From NCBI GenBank assembly GCA_023430885.1, contig JAEYYH010000023.1, positions 124,001 through 188,000 of the forward strand: a stretch of DNA of 64,000 nt, read 5' to 3'. Position numbers and translations under genes: made by a program. Under the pieces are notes generated by a model. That model saw only the letters and a list, made by a program, of their open reading frames with translations, had not been told where the DNA came from and searched no databases. Positions within the stretch are counted from its first letter, which is position 1. Each line of letters starts with the position of its first letter. This document shows, piece after piece, positions 33,419 to 43,233 of the stretch. Source of the DNA: Bacillota bacterium. Its GTDB lineage: Bacteria; Bacillota_I; Bacilli_A; RF39; UBA660.

Positions 33419-33892
33419 ATGAATAATGAGTTAATTGTTAAAAGGGAAGAATTGTATAAAAAGTTTAGAAAAGAACAGACAATTCAAAATATAAAAGATT
33501 TTTTAGTCAAATATGAAAAAGAATTTAGTTCGGTAGAGTCAAAAAAGGCCATTGAAAGAATTAAACAATTTTTGGCTTTAAAAGAAAAAGAAGAGCAAAG
33601 TTTAGAAATAGAAAAAATAGATTTAAAAAAGCAGATTATGATTTCTTGTAAACATGAAATTTTGAAAAAAAATTATGATCAAGCAATATGTTTAATATGT
33701 GGACATTGGGACTTCATTAATGAGATAAGTTATAGGCATTATTTTCTTGAAGATTTAATGTATCCCGAAGAAGAAAAGATATATGAAATAATATATAAAA
33801 TTGCGATAAATGGTCAGGATGTTTTTGAAGTTTTTGAAGATTATCTAAGTGAAATTGAATTAGACAAAGTTAAGGTTTATTATAGGAGGTAA
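33419..33892 (+). CDS. Uncharacterised CxH...CxxC protein (157 aa)
   Basis: The N-terminal half is a charged coiled coil (about residues 1-75). Then comes CKHEILKKNYDQAICLICG, a putative zinc-binding unit of the type C-x-H-x15-C-x2-C, followed by an acidic helical tail. The next gene starts 2 bases after its stop and carries the same zinc unit, so the two are probably related and function together. No known family is recognised. Confidence 0.7.
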   Translation: MNNELIVKREELYKKFRKEQTIQNIKDFLVKYEKEFSSVESKKAIERIKQFLALKEKEEQSLEIEKIDLKKQIMISCKHEILKKNYDQAICLICGHWDFINEISYRHYFLEDLMYPEEEKIYEIIYKIAINGQDVFEVFEDYLSEIELDKVKVYYRR

Positions 33893-33894
33893 CA

Positions 33895-35028
33895 ATGAAA
33901 AAAAAAGAAATATTAAAATTATTGAGTCTAAGAAAAGATTATAATAAAACTGAAATATTATCTAAGTTTAGTAACTACTTTTTTCCAAATAATGTAGAGC
34001 TTAAAGAAGAATTTGAAGTATTAAAAATAGAGCAGCAGGTTGCTAAAGAGTTGCATGAAAACAGTGGAAAAAAAATAGAAAAAATGAAATGCAATCATGA
34101 AGTAAGAATAACATATAACAATATTTTTACAAGTAACTCTCGTTGTACTTTATGTGGTAAAAGTATAAATGGAGATAACTGTTTAAACGGAACTATATAC
34201 AATGATGTTAATAGAAATAGATACTATGCTTCTTTTCCAGGAAGCTATAATGATGAGGATTATGGTTTTGTACAGGGCGTTGAAGAAGAAACTACTCATA
34301 ACTATATTTTAACTATTTTGGAAAAGTATAATGATGAAGATGAAGTTGATTTAGTTAGTGAGCTAAAAAGACTAAACCCAAATGATTGTACAATTTATGA
34401 AAAACCTTTTAAAAAGGAGTACTATGTATTAATAATTGGTGGTTCAAATAAGCAGTACATTTCTTCTGATTCATATATAACATCTAAACCTAATCAAATA
34501 AGTATGGAAATTGCTCATTATTTTACTGGATTAGCAAAAGTTAATGTTGAAGTAATTGATTCTACGGAAACTTTATCATCAAAAATTTTTCAAGAATACT
34601 TTCCACATCAGTACAGTGGTTCAAAATTTGTTTCCTATAACACATATGAAGAATTAATAAAGGAAGTTAATTCATTAGTGAATTTTTGTCCCTTCGATCT
34701 AATAATTGATTTGTCTAATTTAAATAAATATGAAGTTAATAATAACAAAATAAGTGAATCAAAAATAAACTTAAATTTAAAAGACTTATTTCCATGTAGT
34801 TTCGTAATTAACATGGAGGAGATTAAAAATGTATCGGAAAAAGAAATCCTTCAAATATTAAAAGAAAAAATTTTGGAATTTGATATGGCAGCAGGCTATA
34901 GTATAGATAATAGAAATAAACCAAAAATATATTCATTAGAAAAAGAGGAAAATGCTATAAAGAAAAATAATGAGGTATATGGATTTTGTGACTCTGTAAA
35001 GAAATTAGCATTAACAAAAAAACTTTGA
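33895..35028 (+). CDS. Uncharacterised CxH...CxxC protein (377 aa)
   Basis: Starts behind GGAGGTAAC. The N-terminal 90 residues repeat the layout of the upstream protein: charged helix, then CNHEVRITYNN...CTLCG. A further domain begins at about residue 175 with KEYYVLIIGGSNKQYISSDS, resembling the start of a Rossmann-like fold. It continues with alternating strands and helices and FDLIIDLSNL. The pair may form a complex through their shared zinc units. Enzymatic role not recognised. Confidence 0.7.
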   Translation: MKKKEILKLLSLRKDYNKTEILSKFSNYFFPNNVELKEEFEVLKIEQQVAKELHENSGKKIEKMKCNHEVRITYNNIFTSNSRCTLCGKSINGDNCLNGTIYNDVNRNRYYASFPGSYNDEDYGFVQGVEEETTHNYILTILEKYNDEDEVDLVSELKRLNPNDCTIYEKPFKKEYYVLIIGGSNKQYISSDSYITSKPNQISMEIAHYFTGLAKVNVEVIDSTETLSSKIFQEYFPHQYSGSKFVSYNTYEELIKEVNSLVNFCPFDLIIDLSNLNKYEVNNNKISESKINLNLKDLFPCSFVINMEEIKNVSEKEILQILKEKILEFDMAAGYSIDNRNKPKIYSLEKEENAIKKNNEVYGFCDSVKKLALTKKL

Positions 35029-35048
35029 TTATTATCAAAGTTCTTTTT
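35021..35048. terminator. Bidirectional terminator
   Basis: AACTTTGAT, loop TATT, ATCAAAGTT, then CTTTTTT, between convergent genes. Confidence 0.75.
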
Positions 35049-36522
35049 TATAACTTATATCATAATTAGCAGGACCAGAAATGACTTGGCCGTCAATATT
35101 GAATCTCGAACCATGGCATGGGCAATCCCAGGTTTTTTCAACTTCATTAAATATAAGGCTACACTTTAGATGAGGACATGTATTATATACAACATGTTTT
35201 GTGTTCTTTTCACTTGTATAAATAGCGATATTTTCGCCATCTACTTTTCTAAACTCTATGTTGTCTTTATACCATGGTTTATTTTTACTAACTTTAGTTT
35301 CAATAAAAGCTTTTGCATTAACTCCTAAATATAATGGATACTTAAGGACTTTTGAGGTATTGATACTTCTTTGTGGATCAAATAAATCTTCATATTTGTT
35401 TTTATTTCCAAGAATAATATCACTTATTACAATTCCTGCAAGTGATCCATTTGTCATTCCCCATGTATTATAACCTGTTCCAATTAAAAGTAAATTATTA
35501 TCTTTTTCTATTCTTCCAATAAAAGGAAGATAATCATATGTCATTATATCATGATTAGACCATATGTATTGTGGCTCTAGTTTTAATCTTTTCAAATCTC
35601 TTTTCAATTTATCGAAATTTGCATTTTCATCATAACTGTTACATGTCTTGTGGGTACCATTTAAATAAATTAAGTAATCATTTTTCTTGTTTTTGTGATA
35701 CCTTATTGATTTAATAGGGTTAGTTGAATTAATTGCTGTAAAAAAATTTGCTTCTTCTATTTTAGACGCACTAACATATGATTTTTCTATGCTCGTTTTA
35801 GTCGGCATAAAAAAAGGTAATAAAAAATATGGATAATGACAAGCAATTACAATTTTATTAGCAATAATGGTATTATCATTATTTGTTTTACAAATATAAT
35901 TATTTTCATCTTTACTAATTGCAGTAATCTTTGTTTTTTCATATATACTTATGTTTTTTTTAATACAAATATCTCTTAACTTTAACAAATATTTTATAGG
36001 ATGAAATACTGCTGTATCATTAACAGAAATAGCATATTTACAACCTATATTTATAGGTATATTTTTATGTTCGTCAACTTTTATTCCAAATGATTCTAAA
36101 AGTTCTTTCTGCTTTTTAATTTTCTTGATTTCGCTTTCTCTATTAGTAAAAAGAAAAGAAGGAACTTTTATAAAATCGCAATCAATTTGCTCCCTGTTTA
36201 TTATATCTTCAACAATTTTAATTGCTTGAATTTGTGAATCCAGATAATTTTTTGCAGTTTCTTTTGAAACATATTTATTAATTTTATAAAGAATTAGTTC
36301 CTGCAAATAATTTAGTTTCCCTGTTGTTTTTGATGTTATTCCATGGCCTACTAGATTTCTATCAACTAAACATACTTTTAAATTACTATTTCTTAAATGG
36401 TATGCCGTACTTATACCCGTCATACCTCCGCCTATAATAAGTACATCACATTTTATATCTTCATTTAATTTTTTGCAGTTATCTTCATTTTCGTTTTCTA
36501 GCCATAAACTTTTATTTTTCAT
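35035..36522 (-). CDS. FAD-dependent oxidoreductase with C-terminal Rieske domain
   Basis: ATG 36522 follows AGGTGAATATA. The N-terminal DAO-type FAD domain begins with CDVLIIGGGMTGISTAYHL (GxGxxG) and GITSKTTGKL. The C-terminal Rieske domain has CPHLKC...CPCHGSRF, the full C-x-H...C-x2-H set for a [2Fe-2S] cluster. This FAD-Rieske layout (YurR/DadA-like plus Rieske) is a known Bacillota family that oxidises an unidentified amine. An isolated gene; length 495 aa is usual. Confidence 0.92.
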   Translation of the reverse strand: MKNKSLWLENENEDNCKKLNEDIKCDVLIIGGGMTGISTAYHLRNSNLKVCLVDRNLVGHGITSKTTGKLNYLQELILYKINKYVSKETAKNYLDSQIQAIKIVEDIINREQIDCDFIKVPSFLFTNRESEIKKIKKQKELLESFGIKVDEHKNIPINIGCKYAISVNDTAVFHPIKYLLKLRDICIKKNISIYEKTKITAISKDENNYICKTNNDNTIIANKIVIACHYPYFLLPFFMPTKTSIEKSYVSASKIEEANFFTAINSTNPIKSIRYHKNKKNDYLIYLNGTHKTCNSYDENANFDKLKRDLKRLKLEPQYIWSNHDIMTYDYLPFIGRIEKDNNLLLIGTGYNTWGMTNGSLAGIVISDIILGNKNKYEDLFDPQRSINTSKVLKYPLYLGVNAKAFIETKVSKNKPWYKDNIEFRKVDGENIAIYTSEKNTKHVVYNTCPHLKCSLIFNEVEKTWDCPCHGSRFNIDGQVISGPANYDISYKKEL

Positions 36523-36640
36523 TATATTCACCTGTATTATTATGTATAGTTTAGTTATATTTAAACTGTAGTTACAAAATATATTTCATTTTTATGGACA
36601 TAGTTATTTTCTTTTTGTTATACTACAAACAGGTGATGGA

Positions 36641-37102
36641 ATGAAAGCTTTAGTTGTTGTTGATATGCAGGAAGATTACATAGGAAAAATTTCTAAATAT
36701 AAATATGATGATAAAGATTTACTGATACAAAAAATAAATGAGGGAATTGAAAAATACGAAAAAGATGGAAATCTTATAATATATGTTAAAAACAATCGTA
36801 AAAACTATTGCTCAAATTTAGTTACAGGATTAAATTTAAAGTCAAATTTAATATTTGAAAAAACCAACTCAAGTTGTTACTCTAGTATTGAGTTTTGTAA
36901 TTGTCTAAAAGATAACTTTGTTCATGATATTAAAATTGTGGGTATTGATGGAAATTGCTGTATAAAATCAACCGCAATAGATGCAACAAAAAATAACTTA
37001 AATGTGGTTCTTCAAGTTAATTTAGTAGGTGTAATAAATAAAATTAGGTTTATTAAGACCCTTGAAAATCTTAAGGATCATTTGGTTAAAGTTATAATTT
37101 GA
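36641..37102 (+). CDS. Isochorismatase-family cysteine hydrolase
   Basis: LVVVDMQEDYIG at the start gives the catalytic Asp, and IKIVGIDGNCCIKSTAIDA the nucleophilic Cys region after the typical (G/S)-x-x-x-x-C turn. At 153 aa it is at the short end of the family. Related enzymes hydrolyse nicotinamide, N-carbamoyl compounds or isochorismate; the substrate here is unknown. It precedes the DUF5131 gene by 42 bases. Confidence 0.85.
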   Translation: MKALVVVDMQEDYIGKISKYKYDDKDLLIQKINEGIEKYEKDGNLIIYVKNNRKNYCSNLVTGLNLKSNLIFEKTNSSCYSSIEFCNCLKDNFVHDIKIVGIDGNCCIKSTAIDATKNNLNVVLQVNLVGVINKIRFIKTLENLKDHLVKVII

Positions 37103-37144
37103 TTGGTATAAAAAAATCGAAAACATATAAGAGGTGATTTAAAT

Positions 37145-37870
37145 ATGGCTATGTGGAGTCCGTGGCGTGGATGTCACAAATATAGTGAAGGTTGCAGACA
37201 TTGCTATATTCATAAAGGTGATTATAAGCGTGGTATAGATACAAATATAATAACTAGATCTAAGAATTTTGATGCTCCGATATTAAAAAATAAAAACGGA
37301 GAATATAAGATAAAGCCAGGACAATTAGTTTATTTATGTTTTCAAACTGATTTTTTAATTGAGGATGCAGATATATGGCGTGAAGAATGTTGGAAAATAA
37401 TTAAAGAAAGAACAGATTTGAAATTTTTATTTCTTACTAAAAGAATAGAAAGATTTATGCAGTGTATCCCTGATGATTGGGGAAATGGTTATGATAATGT
37501 AATTGTTTGTTGTACTGTAGAAAATCAAGAAGCAGTGGATAGTAGACTAAAATTATTTTGTGAATTACCAATAAAACATAAGAATATAGTATGTCAACCT
37601 TTATTAGAAAATATTGATATTACAAAATATCTTATGAATATTGAATTAGTAGTAGTTGGTGGAGAATCAGATATCAATGGGCGAGTATTAAATTATGATT
37701 GGGTAAAAAACATAAGACAACAATGTATGCAAAATAAGGTTGATTTTGAATTTAGGCAGTGTGGAACACATTTTATTAAAGACGGTAAGGAATATACTTT
37801 AAAGACAAAAGACTTATGTCAGTTGGCAAGAAAAGCTAATATTAACTATGTATTTAATAAGAACTATTAG
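37145..37870 (+). CDS. DUF5131 (phage Gp37/Gp68-like) protein
   Basis: MAMWSPWRGCHKYSEGCRHC opens the family motif; C10, C17 and C20 form a C-x6-C-x2-C cluster like a radical-SAM iron-sulphur site. YLCFQTDFLIEDADIW, FLFLTKRIERF and VVVGGESDINGR follow, as in Gp37/Gp68. These proteins occur in phages and bacteria next to three-Cys-motif genes; the activity is not established. Starts behind GAGGTGAT and is followed by a 74-aa gene. Confidence 0.88.
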   Translation: MAMWSPWRGCHKYSEGCRHCYIHKGDYKRGIDTNIITRSKNFDAPILKNKNGEYKIKPGQLVYLCFQTDFLIEDADIWREECWKIIKERTDLKFLFLTKRIERFMQCIPDDWGNGYDNVIVCCTVENQEAVDSRLKLFCELPIKHKNIVCQPLLENIDITKYLMNIELVVVGGESDINGRVLNYDWVKNIRQQCMQNKVDFEFRQCGTHFIKDGKEYTLKTKDLCQLARKANINYVFNKNY

Positions 37871-37888
37871 TATAGAAAGGAAATATAT

Positions 37889-38113
37889 ATGAGTAAATAC
37901 AATTCTTTATGGGAACATCTTAAAAGTAATGGAGAGAATTCTATAAAATTAACTTTTGAGGAAATAAAAAATGTACTTGGTTTTGATATTGATCATTCAT
38001 TTTTGAATTACAAGAAAGAAGCAGTTACATATGGATATCAAGTAGGAAAAATTTCTTTAAAAGAAGGAAACATAATTTTTATAAAAGAACGAGTTATAGA
38101 AAAGCAGACATAA
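37889..38113 (+). CDS. Small uncharacterised protein (74 aa)
   Basis: MSKYNSLWEHLKSNGENSIK and FEEIKNVLGFDIDHSFLNYK resemble the short domain found alone or appended to various bacterial nucleic-acid-related proteins (DUF7662-like WEHL...SFxEIExILGF pattern). It starts 18 bases after DUF5131 behind AAAGGAA, so it is in the same operon and precedes a strong terminator. Confidence 0.7.
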   Translation: MSKYNSLWEHLKSNGENSIKLTFEEIKNVLGFDIDHSFLNYKKEAVTYGYQVGKISLKEGNIIFIKERVIEKQT

Positions 38114-38124
38114 ATAACTATAAA

Positions 38125-38160
38125 AAAATCAATAGGCATTTCACAATGCCTATTGATTTT
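38125..38160. terminator. Strong bidirectional terminator
   Basis: AAAATCAATAGGCATT, loop TCAC, AATGCCTATTGATTTT; 16-bp perfect stem with A and T runs. Confidence 0.9.
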
Positions 38161-38163
38161 TTA

Positions 38164-38547
38164 TTAAGTCGTTATTGTATTAGTTGAAACTGGTGCGTAG
38201 TTAACAACTTCAAGAACTATTGGAGTATCGGCTAATATTGAATCTCCTCCAGCTGGAACAGCAATTTCAAGTTTGCCTACTGCTGTTATACCAGGAGTAT
38301 AAGTACATATACCTTCCATTTGAAGAACTCCATTAGTATATACATTGAAATAACTATTTCCAGTGGCTAATGTAGGTAATGTAACAACTGCAACACCTGC
38401 ATCATCTAGGAATGCAGCAGCATCTATAGTTAATGTACTTCCAGCTGCAGTTTCTGCAGTTGTTACATAAAAGAAACGTGTATCAGTTGGAGTGGTTTCT
38501 GTTGCAGTTTCCACATCAACTTTAATTTTCATTAGTTTAGTAGCCAT
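38164..38547 (-). CDS. DUF4183 spore-surface-type protein
   Basis: ATG 38547 is chosen because GGAGGCGA lies upstream; a longer frame has no site. The 127-aa protein is beta-rich, with YTNGVLQMEGICTYTPG and a closing TPIVLEVVNY, the DUF4183 pattern found in exosporium and coat-associated proteins of spore formers. It lies beside a CotZ-like gene on the same strand, which supports a spore-surface role. Confidence 0.75.
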   Translation of the reverse strand: MATKLMKIKVDVETATETTPTDTRFFYVTTAETAAGSTLTIDAAAFLDDAGVAVVTLPTLATGNSYFNVYTNGVLQMEGICTYTPGITAVGKLEIAVPAGGDSILADTPIVLEVVNYAPVSTNTITT

Positions 38548-38625
38548 ATTTATTCGCCTCCTTTCAAATGTAACAAGAAATAATTGAAGCAAAATATATT
38601 GCTTAACTTGAAAACTATTTAGATA

Positions 38626-39369
38626 TTAATTTTTGATTTTTATAAATTGCAGTATTATATATGTTCCTAATATTGGAATATCCTGTGTATTTAATGTTAA
38701 AATACCTTTTGCAATGGTATAAAACGAAGAAGGTTGTAACATTCCATTAATAAATAAGTTTGAATATGATAATGTATGTGAATCTGGTATTACATTAAAT
38801 CCTTCTATACCATCACTGTCATGATAAACCATTTTAATTCCATCAGACACTGCTATATACTCAGTAGTTTCAACATTAATTGTATGAGGATCGTCTACAA
38901 TTCCCTTTATAATTCCACATTTAGCACACACAGGTTGTAAACATTCAATTCCGCAAAAGCAATTTAGATTTACTTTAATACAGATGCCGGTCTTTATAAA
39001 TTTAGTGACTGAAATAGAAGAAAAAAATTTGCATGGTCCTTTTCTACATGAAAAATAAGATATATTACCATTTGAATCTTGCGGTTGCAATAATTCTAAG
39101 ATAATAATACCTTGTTGTTCATCAATTCTTGAAAGACGAAAAACTGGTGTCTGAAAGCATTTAAAGTTACTAGTTAAAGGATCTTTAAATACCCCAGAAC
39201 CAATAAAGTATTCACAGTTACTTTCACATATTAAAATTATAGGAATAGTATTATACCTATACTCGTCCCTTCCTAATTCTTCCTTGCATGGATTGTTATG
39301 ATGATTTTGTTTTTCTTCTATTTCTTTCAATGTATATAAAATGTTATTACCCATATTATTACAAACCAT
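38626..39369 (-). CDS. CotY/CotZ-like spore coat protein with DUF4183-like tail
   Basis: The first 155 residues follow the CotZ/ExsY pattern: CNNMGNNILYTLKEIEE, CESNCEYFIGSG, TPVFRLSRID and a Cys-rich NLNCFCGIECLQPVC. These proteins assemble the crosslinked spore crust. The remaining 90 residues hold LFINGMLQPSSFYTIAKG and YIILQFIKI, similar to DUF4183. The 247-aa length is well above the usual 140-160, consistent with a fusion. Starts behind GAGGAGGAG. Confidence 0.8.
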   Translation of the reverse strand: MVCNNMGNNILYTLKEIEEKQNHHNNPCKEELGRDEYRYNTIPIILICESNCEYFIGSGVFKDPLTSNFKCFQTPVFRLSRIDEQQGIIILELLQPQDSNGNISYFSCRKGPCKFFSSISVTKFIKTGICIKVNLNCFCGIECLQPVCAKCGIIKGIVDDPHTINVETTEYIAVSDGIKMVYHDSDGIEGFNVIPDSHTLSYSNLFINGMLQPSSFYTIAKGILTLNTQDIPILGTYIILQFIKIKN

Positions 39370-39510
39370 ACAATTCTCCTCCTCTTGTTTACAATATAGG
39401 ATATGAGAAATAAAAAAATATAAGTTGGCTTATTACTTAAAAAGCAAAATATAATTTCAATCTATTTATAATACAAAATATAACTGTTATAATAAACTTG
39501 GGTGATAAAA

Positions 39511-40455
39511 ATGTTTGATAAGATATTAGTTTCTTGTAAATGTGTTGTAGAAAATGCAGAGTATGTAAAAATTAATAATAATAAAATAGATGAATTAGTA
39601 AAAGGTTTGAAGAGTATAGAAGATACTCACTGGTTACAAAGTTCACCTTATGGGATATTAGATTTAAGTATTGAACAGATTGTTAATTTCTTACTTTTAT
39701 ACCATTCTATAGGCTTTTCATATTGGGGTAATCCTAAATGGACTATTGAAACTGATGAAGGTAAACTTGATGGTGCTTTTGCCATGATGTATGTATTAAT
39801 AAATGAAATAAAGAATAATCCTGATTTTTTAAATCCGATATACTTACAAAATTTAAAAAGAGATGAATTAAAAGAAATATTAAAAGGTAATGTTGAAATA
39901 CCTCTATTTGAGGAGAGATACTACAATATTATTAGTATGGCTAAAACTATAAGCACTAATATGAGTGGGAATTTTTATAATTATATAAAGAATATTAATA
40001 ACGATGAAGAATTATTTAAAGTGTTAACAAAAAATTTTGAATATTTTAATGATGTATCTATTTATAAAGGAGAGCCTGTTTATTTTTATAAACTTGCCCA
40101 ACTTTTAACTTCTGACATTTTACATATTCGAAAGATTAAAGAAAAAGTAAACGTTAATTATGAGCATTTGCTTGGTTGCGCTGATTATAAGATACCACAA
40201 GTTATGAGAAACCTTGGAGTATTAGAATATAGTAGAGACCTTGAAGGATTAATTGATAATAAAAAAGAAATTATAAAAGATAGTAATTATGAAGTTGAAA
40301 TAAGAGCAAGTGTAATAGTTGCAATTGATATTATCAATAAAAAAACACTTTATAAGTTTTGCCCTATTATGATTAATGATTATATATGGATAATGGGGCA
40401 AGATAGTTCAATTAAAGCTTTCCCTTATCATTTGACACGTACAAGGTTTTATTAA
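39511..40455 (+). CDS. Queuosine salvage protein (DUF2419/Qng1 family)
   Basis: ATG 39511 is preferred to GTG 39502, which lies within the GGTG binding site. HWLQSSPYGIL, LYHSIGFSYWGNPKWTI and GAFAMMYVL are signatures of the queuosine salvage family, whose members hydrolyse queuosine nucleotide or nucleoside to free queuine for insertion in tRNA. At 314 aa the length matches. No tgt, queT or preQ1 riboswitch was seen nearby. Confidence 0.88.
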   Translation: MFDKILVSCKCVVENAEYVKINNNKIDELVKGLKSIEDTHWLQSSPYGILDLSIEQIVNFLLLYHSIGFSYWGNPKWTIETDEGKLDGAFAMMYVLINEIKNNPDFLNPIYLQNLKRDELKEILKGNVEIPLFEERYYNIISMAKTISTNMSGNFYNYIKNINNDEELFKVLTKNFEYFNDVSIYKGEPVYFYKLAQLLTSDILHIRKIKEKVNVNYEHLLGCADYKIPQVMRNLGVLEYSRDLEGLIDNKKEIIKDSNYEVEIRASVIVAIDIINKKTLYKFCPIMINDYIWIMGQDSSIKAFPYHLTRTRFY

Positions 40456-40526
40456 ATACATTTTGTATAGTTTAGTTATAATAAGTGGTATAATCTATAT
40501 TAGAAAAATATAGTAGAGGCGATAAT

Positions 40527-43148
40527 ATGATTAAAATATTTGATATAAAGAAAAAAACAAATGGGTTAAATCGTGAAGATAAAGATTTATTAAATAAATA
40601 TAATAAGGTTTCTAAGTGCACAGAAGCGGAAATTTATAGCAATTATAATACAAAAATTGATGGTCTAACAGATAATCAAGTAAGCGATAGGCTTACCAAG
40701 AATGGACCTAATATAGTTGTAAAAGATAATAAAAAATCATGGTTATATTTTTTTGTTTTGTCTTTTAAAGATCAATTCATCATAATACTATTTGTTTTGG
40801 CAATAATTAATTTTTTTCTTGGTGATAAATTTGGTTCTCTAATAATAGTATCAATAGGTTTTTTAAGCGCACTAATACGCTTTTTTCAGGATTATTCTGT
40901 ATATAAATTTAATGAAAAATTAAAGTCTGAAATAACAAGTACTACTATTTTAATGCGTAATGGTAATGAAGAAGAAAAAAAGGTTGAAGAAGTTGTAATT
41001 GGTGATATAGTTAAGTTAAATGCGGGTGCTATAATACCAGCTGATGTTTATATTATACAGAGTAAGGATTTATTTTTAAACCAGTCTGTTTTTACTGGTG
41101 AAAGTGTTCCCGTTGAAAAAAGTTTTGAATATATTTCGACAGAAGAAGTATTTAGTTTAAATAATATTTGTTTAATGGGATGCAGTGTAGTAAGTGGAAA
41201 TGCAACAGCTGTAGTTATTAGTACGGGATTTGATACATATTTAGGCCATATGGGCGAAGAAATAGATAATAATAAGGAACTTACTAACTTTGACATAGGA
41301 ATGAAAAAAATAACTAATTTGCTCGTATTATATATGATACTTGTATGTGTTGTTGTTTTAGTTATTCAAGGTGTAATTAAACAAAATTATTTAGATGCTT
41401 TCCTATTTGCTTTATCCGCTGCAGTTGGTATTACTCCAACAATGTTACCTATGATTGTTAATGTCAATCTTACTAGAGGAACTAAGGTTCTAGCAAAGAA
41501 AAAAACATTAATAAAGAAAATGGACTCTATTCAAAATTTAGGTGCTATTGATATATTATGTACGGATAAAACAGGAACTTTAACTGAAAATAAAATTGTT
41601 CTTCAAAAATATATTGATGTTGATGGTGATGAAAATATAGATATTCTAGAATATGCATATTTAAACAGTTACTATAGCACAGGCATAAAAAATTTAGTTG
41701 ATAGAGCGATTATAAGTTATGGAAATGAACATAAAGTTAAAGAATATATCGAGAATTATGAAAAAGTAGATGAGATACCATTTGACTATAATCGAAAGAT
41801 GGTAAGTGTCGTTGTTAAGAATGATAATAATTACCGTATGATTACAAAGGGAGCTTTGGAAGAAATACTAAAAATTTGTACTAAAGTTCAAAATGATGAT
41901 AAGATTTACGAAATTAATGATAAATTAATTTCTGAAATTAATGAATATGCAAAAAAATTAGCAAGTGACGGAATGCAAGTTATTGCCTTGGCTGAAAAGA
42001 AGGAGTATCCAGGAATCAAAGTATTTGATACAAAATATGAAACGAAAATGACTTTTGTAGGTTTTGTAGCTTTCTTAGATCCACCAAAAAAGGATGCTAA
42101 CGTGATTATAAATAGTCTTAGAAAAATAGGCGTAGGAACTAAAATATTAACTGGTGACAATGCTTATGCTACAAAAAATATTTGCGCATTAGCCGGTCTT
42201 AATAGTGAAAATATCCTACTTGGTTCTGATATTGATAAAATGAGTGATGATAAGCTAGCTATTGCAATTGAAAAAGTAGATGTATTTGCTAGATTAAATC
42301 CAATTCAAAAAGAACGTGTAGTAAAAGCCTATCGCAAAAATGGTCATGTTGTTGGCTATATGGGTGATGGCGTTAACGATGCTCCACCACTTCATGCAGC
42401 AGATGTAGGTATTTCTGTTAATTCGGCAACTGACATTGCAAAAGAAGCAAGCGATATAATTCTTTTAGAGCGTAATTTAAGTGTAATTTACGATGGAGTT
42501 ATTGAAGGCAGAAAAATATATGGTAACATTATTAAGTATATGAAAATGGCTCTAAGTGCTGATTTTGGTGATGTTTTCAGTATAATGATAGCAAGTATAT
42601 TCTTGCCTTTTCTCCCATTATTACCAATTCAGATGCTATTACAGGATTTTATATATGATTTTTCACAAATTGGCATTCCATATGACAATGTAGATTCAGA
42701 ATTTTTGAAAAAGCCTAAAAAATGGGATACAAAAGGCATCAGCCGCTTTATGAATGTTATGGGAATAACTAGTTCAGTAGTCGATGTAATATCATTTTTA
42801 ATATTTTGGTACGTGTTAGGTTATAATAATGTAGATAAACAAGCTTATTTTCAAACGGCGTGGTTTGTTACTTGTTTAATTACTGAACTTATTATAATTC
42901 ATAATGTAAGAACTTCTAAAATACCATTTATTGAATCAAGAGCGAGCAAACCACTTATGATATTGTCATTAGTATCAGTAGTATTAACAATAGTTTCTCC
43001 TCATATTTTATCAAAAATAGGTCTTTTTGATTTTGTTACTTTACCATTACAATATTATGGTTATTTAATATTATTAGTAGCATTTTATATGTTTTTGGTT
43101 GCTGTTATTAAACATATTTATATTAAAAAATATAAAGAGTGGTTATAA
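40527..43148 (+). CDS. mgtA: P-type ATPase, magnesium-translocating type
   Basis: An 873-aa P-type ATPase with FTGESVPVEK in the actuator region, DKTGT at 347-351 (phosphorylated Asp347), TGDNAYATKNICALAGL and MGDGVNDAPPLHAADVG in the phosphorylation and nucleotide regions. LPLLPIQMLLQDFIYDFSQIGIP and the late TxWFVT segment are characteristic of MgtA/MgtB. It imports Mg2+ using ATP. The 71-bp leader is too short for an M-box riboswitch. It is followed by a metal exporter and a Fur-type regulator. Confidence 0.93.
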   Translation: MIKIFDIKKKTNGLNREDKDLLNKYNKVSKCTEAEIYSNYNTKIDGLTDNQVSDRLTKNGPNIVVKDNKKSWLYFFVLSFKDQFIIILFVLAIINFFLGDKFGSLIIVSIGFLSALIRFFQDYSVYKFNEKLKSEITSTTILMRNGNEEEKKVEEVVIGDIVKLNAGAIIPADVYIIQSKDLFLNQSVFTGESVPVEKSFEYISTEEVFSLNNICLMGCSVVSGNATAVVISTGFDTYLGHMGEEIDNNKELTNFDIGMKKITNLLVLYMILVCVVVLVIQGVIKQNYLDAFLFALSAAVGITPTMLPMIVNVNLTRGTKVLAKKKTLIKKMDSIQNLGAIDILCTDKTGTLTENKIVLQKYIDVDGDENIDILEYAYLNSYYSTGIKNLVDRAIISYGNEHKVKEYIENYEKVDEIPFDYNRKMVSVVVKNDNNYRMITKGALEEILKICTKVQNDDKIYEINDKLISEINEYAKKLASDGMQVIALAEKKEYPGIKVFDTKYETKMTFVGFVAFLDPPKKDANVIINSLRKIGVGTKILTGDNAYATKNICALAGLNSENILLGSDIDKMSDDKLAIAIEKVDVFARLNPIQKERVVKAYRKNGHVVGYMGDGVNDAPPLHAADVGISVNSATDIAKEASDIILLERNLSVIYDGVIEGRKIYGNIIKYMKMALSADFGDVFSIMIASIFLPFLPLLPIQMLLQDFIYDFSQIGIPYDNVDSEFLKKPKKWDTKGISRFMNVMGITSSVVDVISFLIFWYVLGYNNVDKQAYFQTAWFVTCLITELIIIHNVRTSKIPFIESRASKPLMILSLVSVVLTIVSPHILSKIGLFDFVTLPLQYYGYLILLVAFYMFLVAVIKHIYIKKYKEWL

Positions 43149-43170
43149 GATAGATTTATCTATCTTTTTT
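43147..43170 (+). terminator. Terminator after mgtA
   Basis: AAGATAGAT, loop TT, ATCTATCTTTTTT directly after the mgtA stop. Confidence 0.75.
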
Positions 43171-43233
43171 ATTGCTGATTTAGATATACTGTGCTATAAT
43201 GTAAATGCGAGTTTTTTGCATTTAGGAGGAAAT

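Noticed and set aside
40456..40526. M-box riboswitch upstream of mgtA
   Set aside because: Only 71 bases separate the genes and no conserved M-box helices are visible; the same holds for the 98 bases before mgtE.
43099..43233. N-terminal extension of the metal exporter
   Set aside because: The longer frame overlaps the end of mgtA and its terminator; AGGAGG before ATG 43234 marks the real start.
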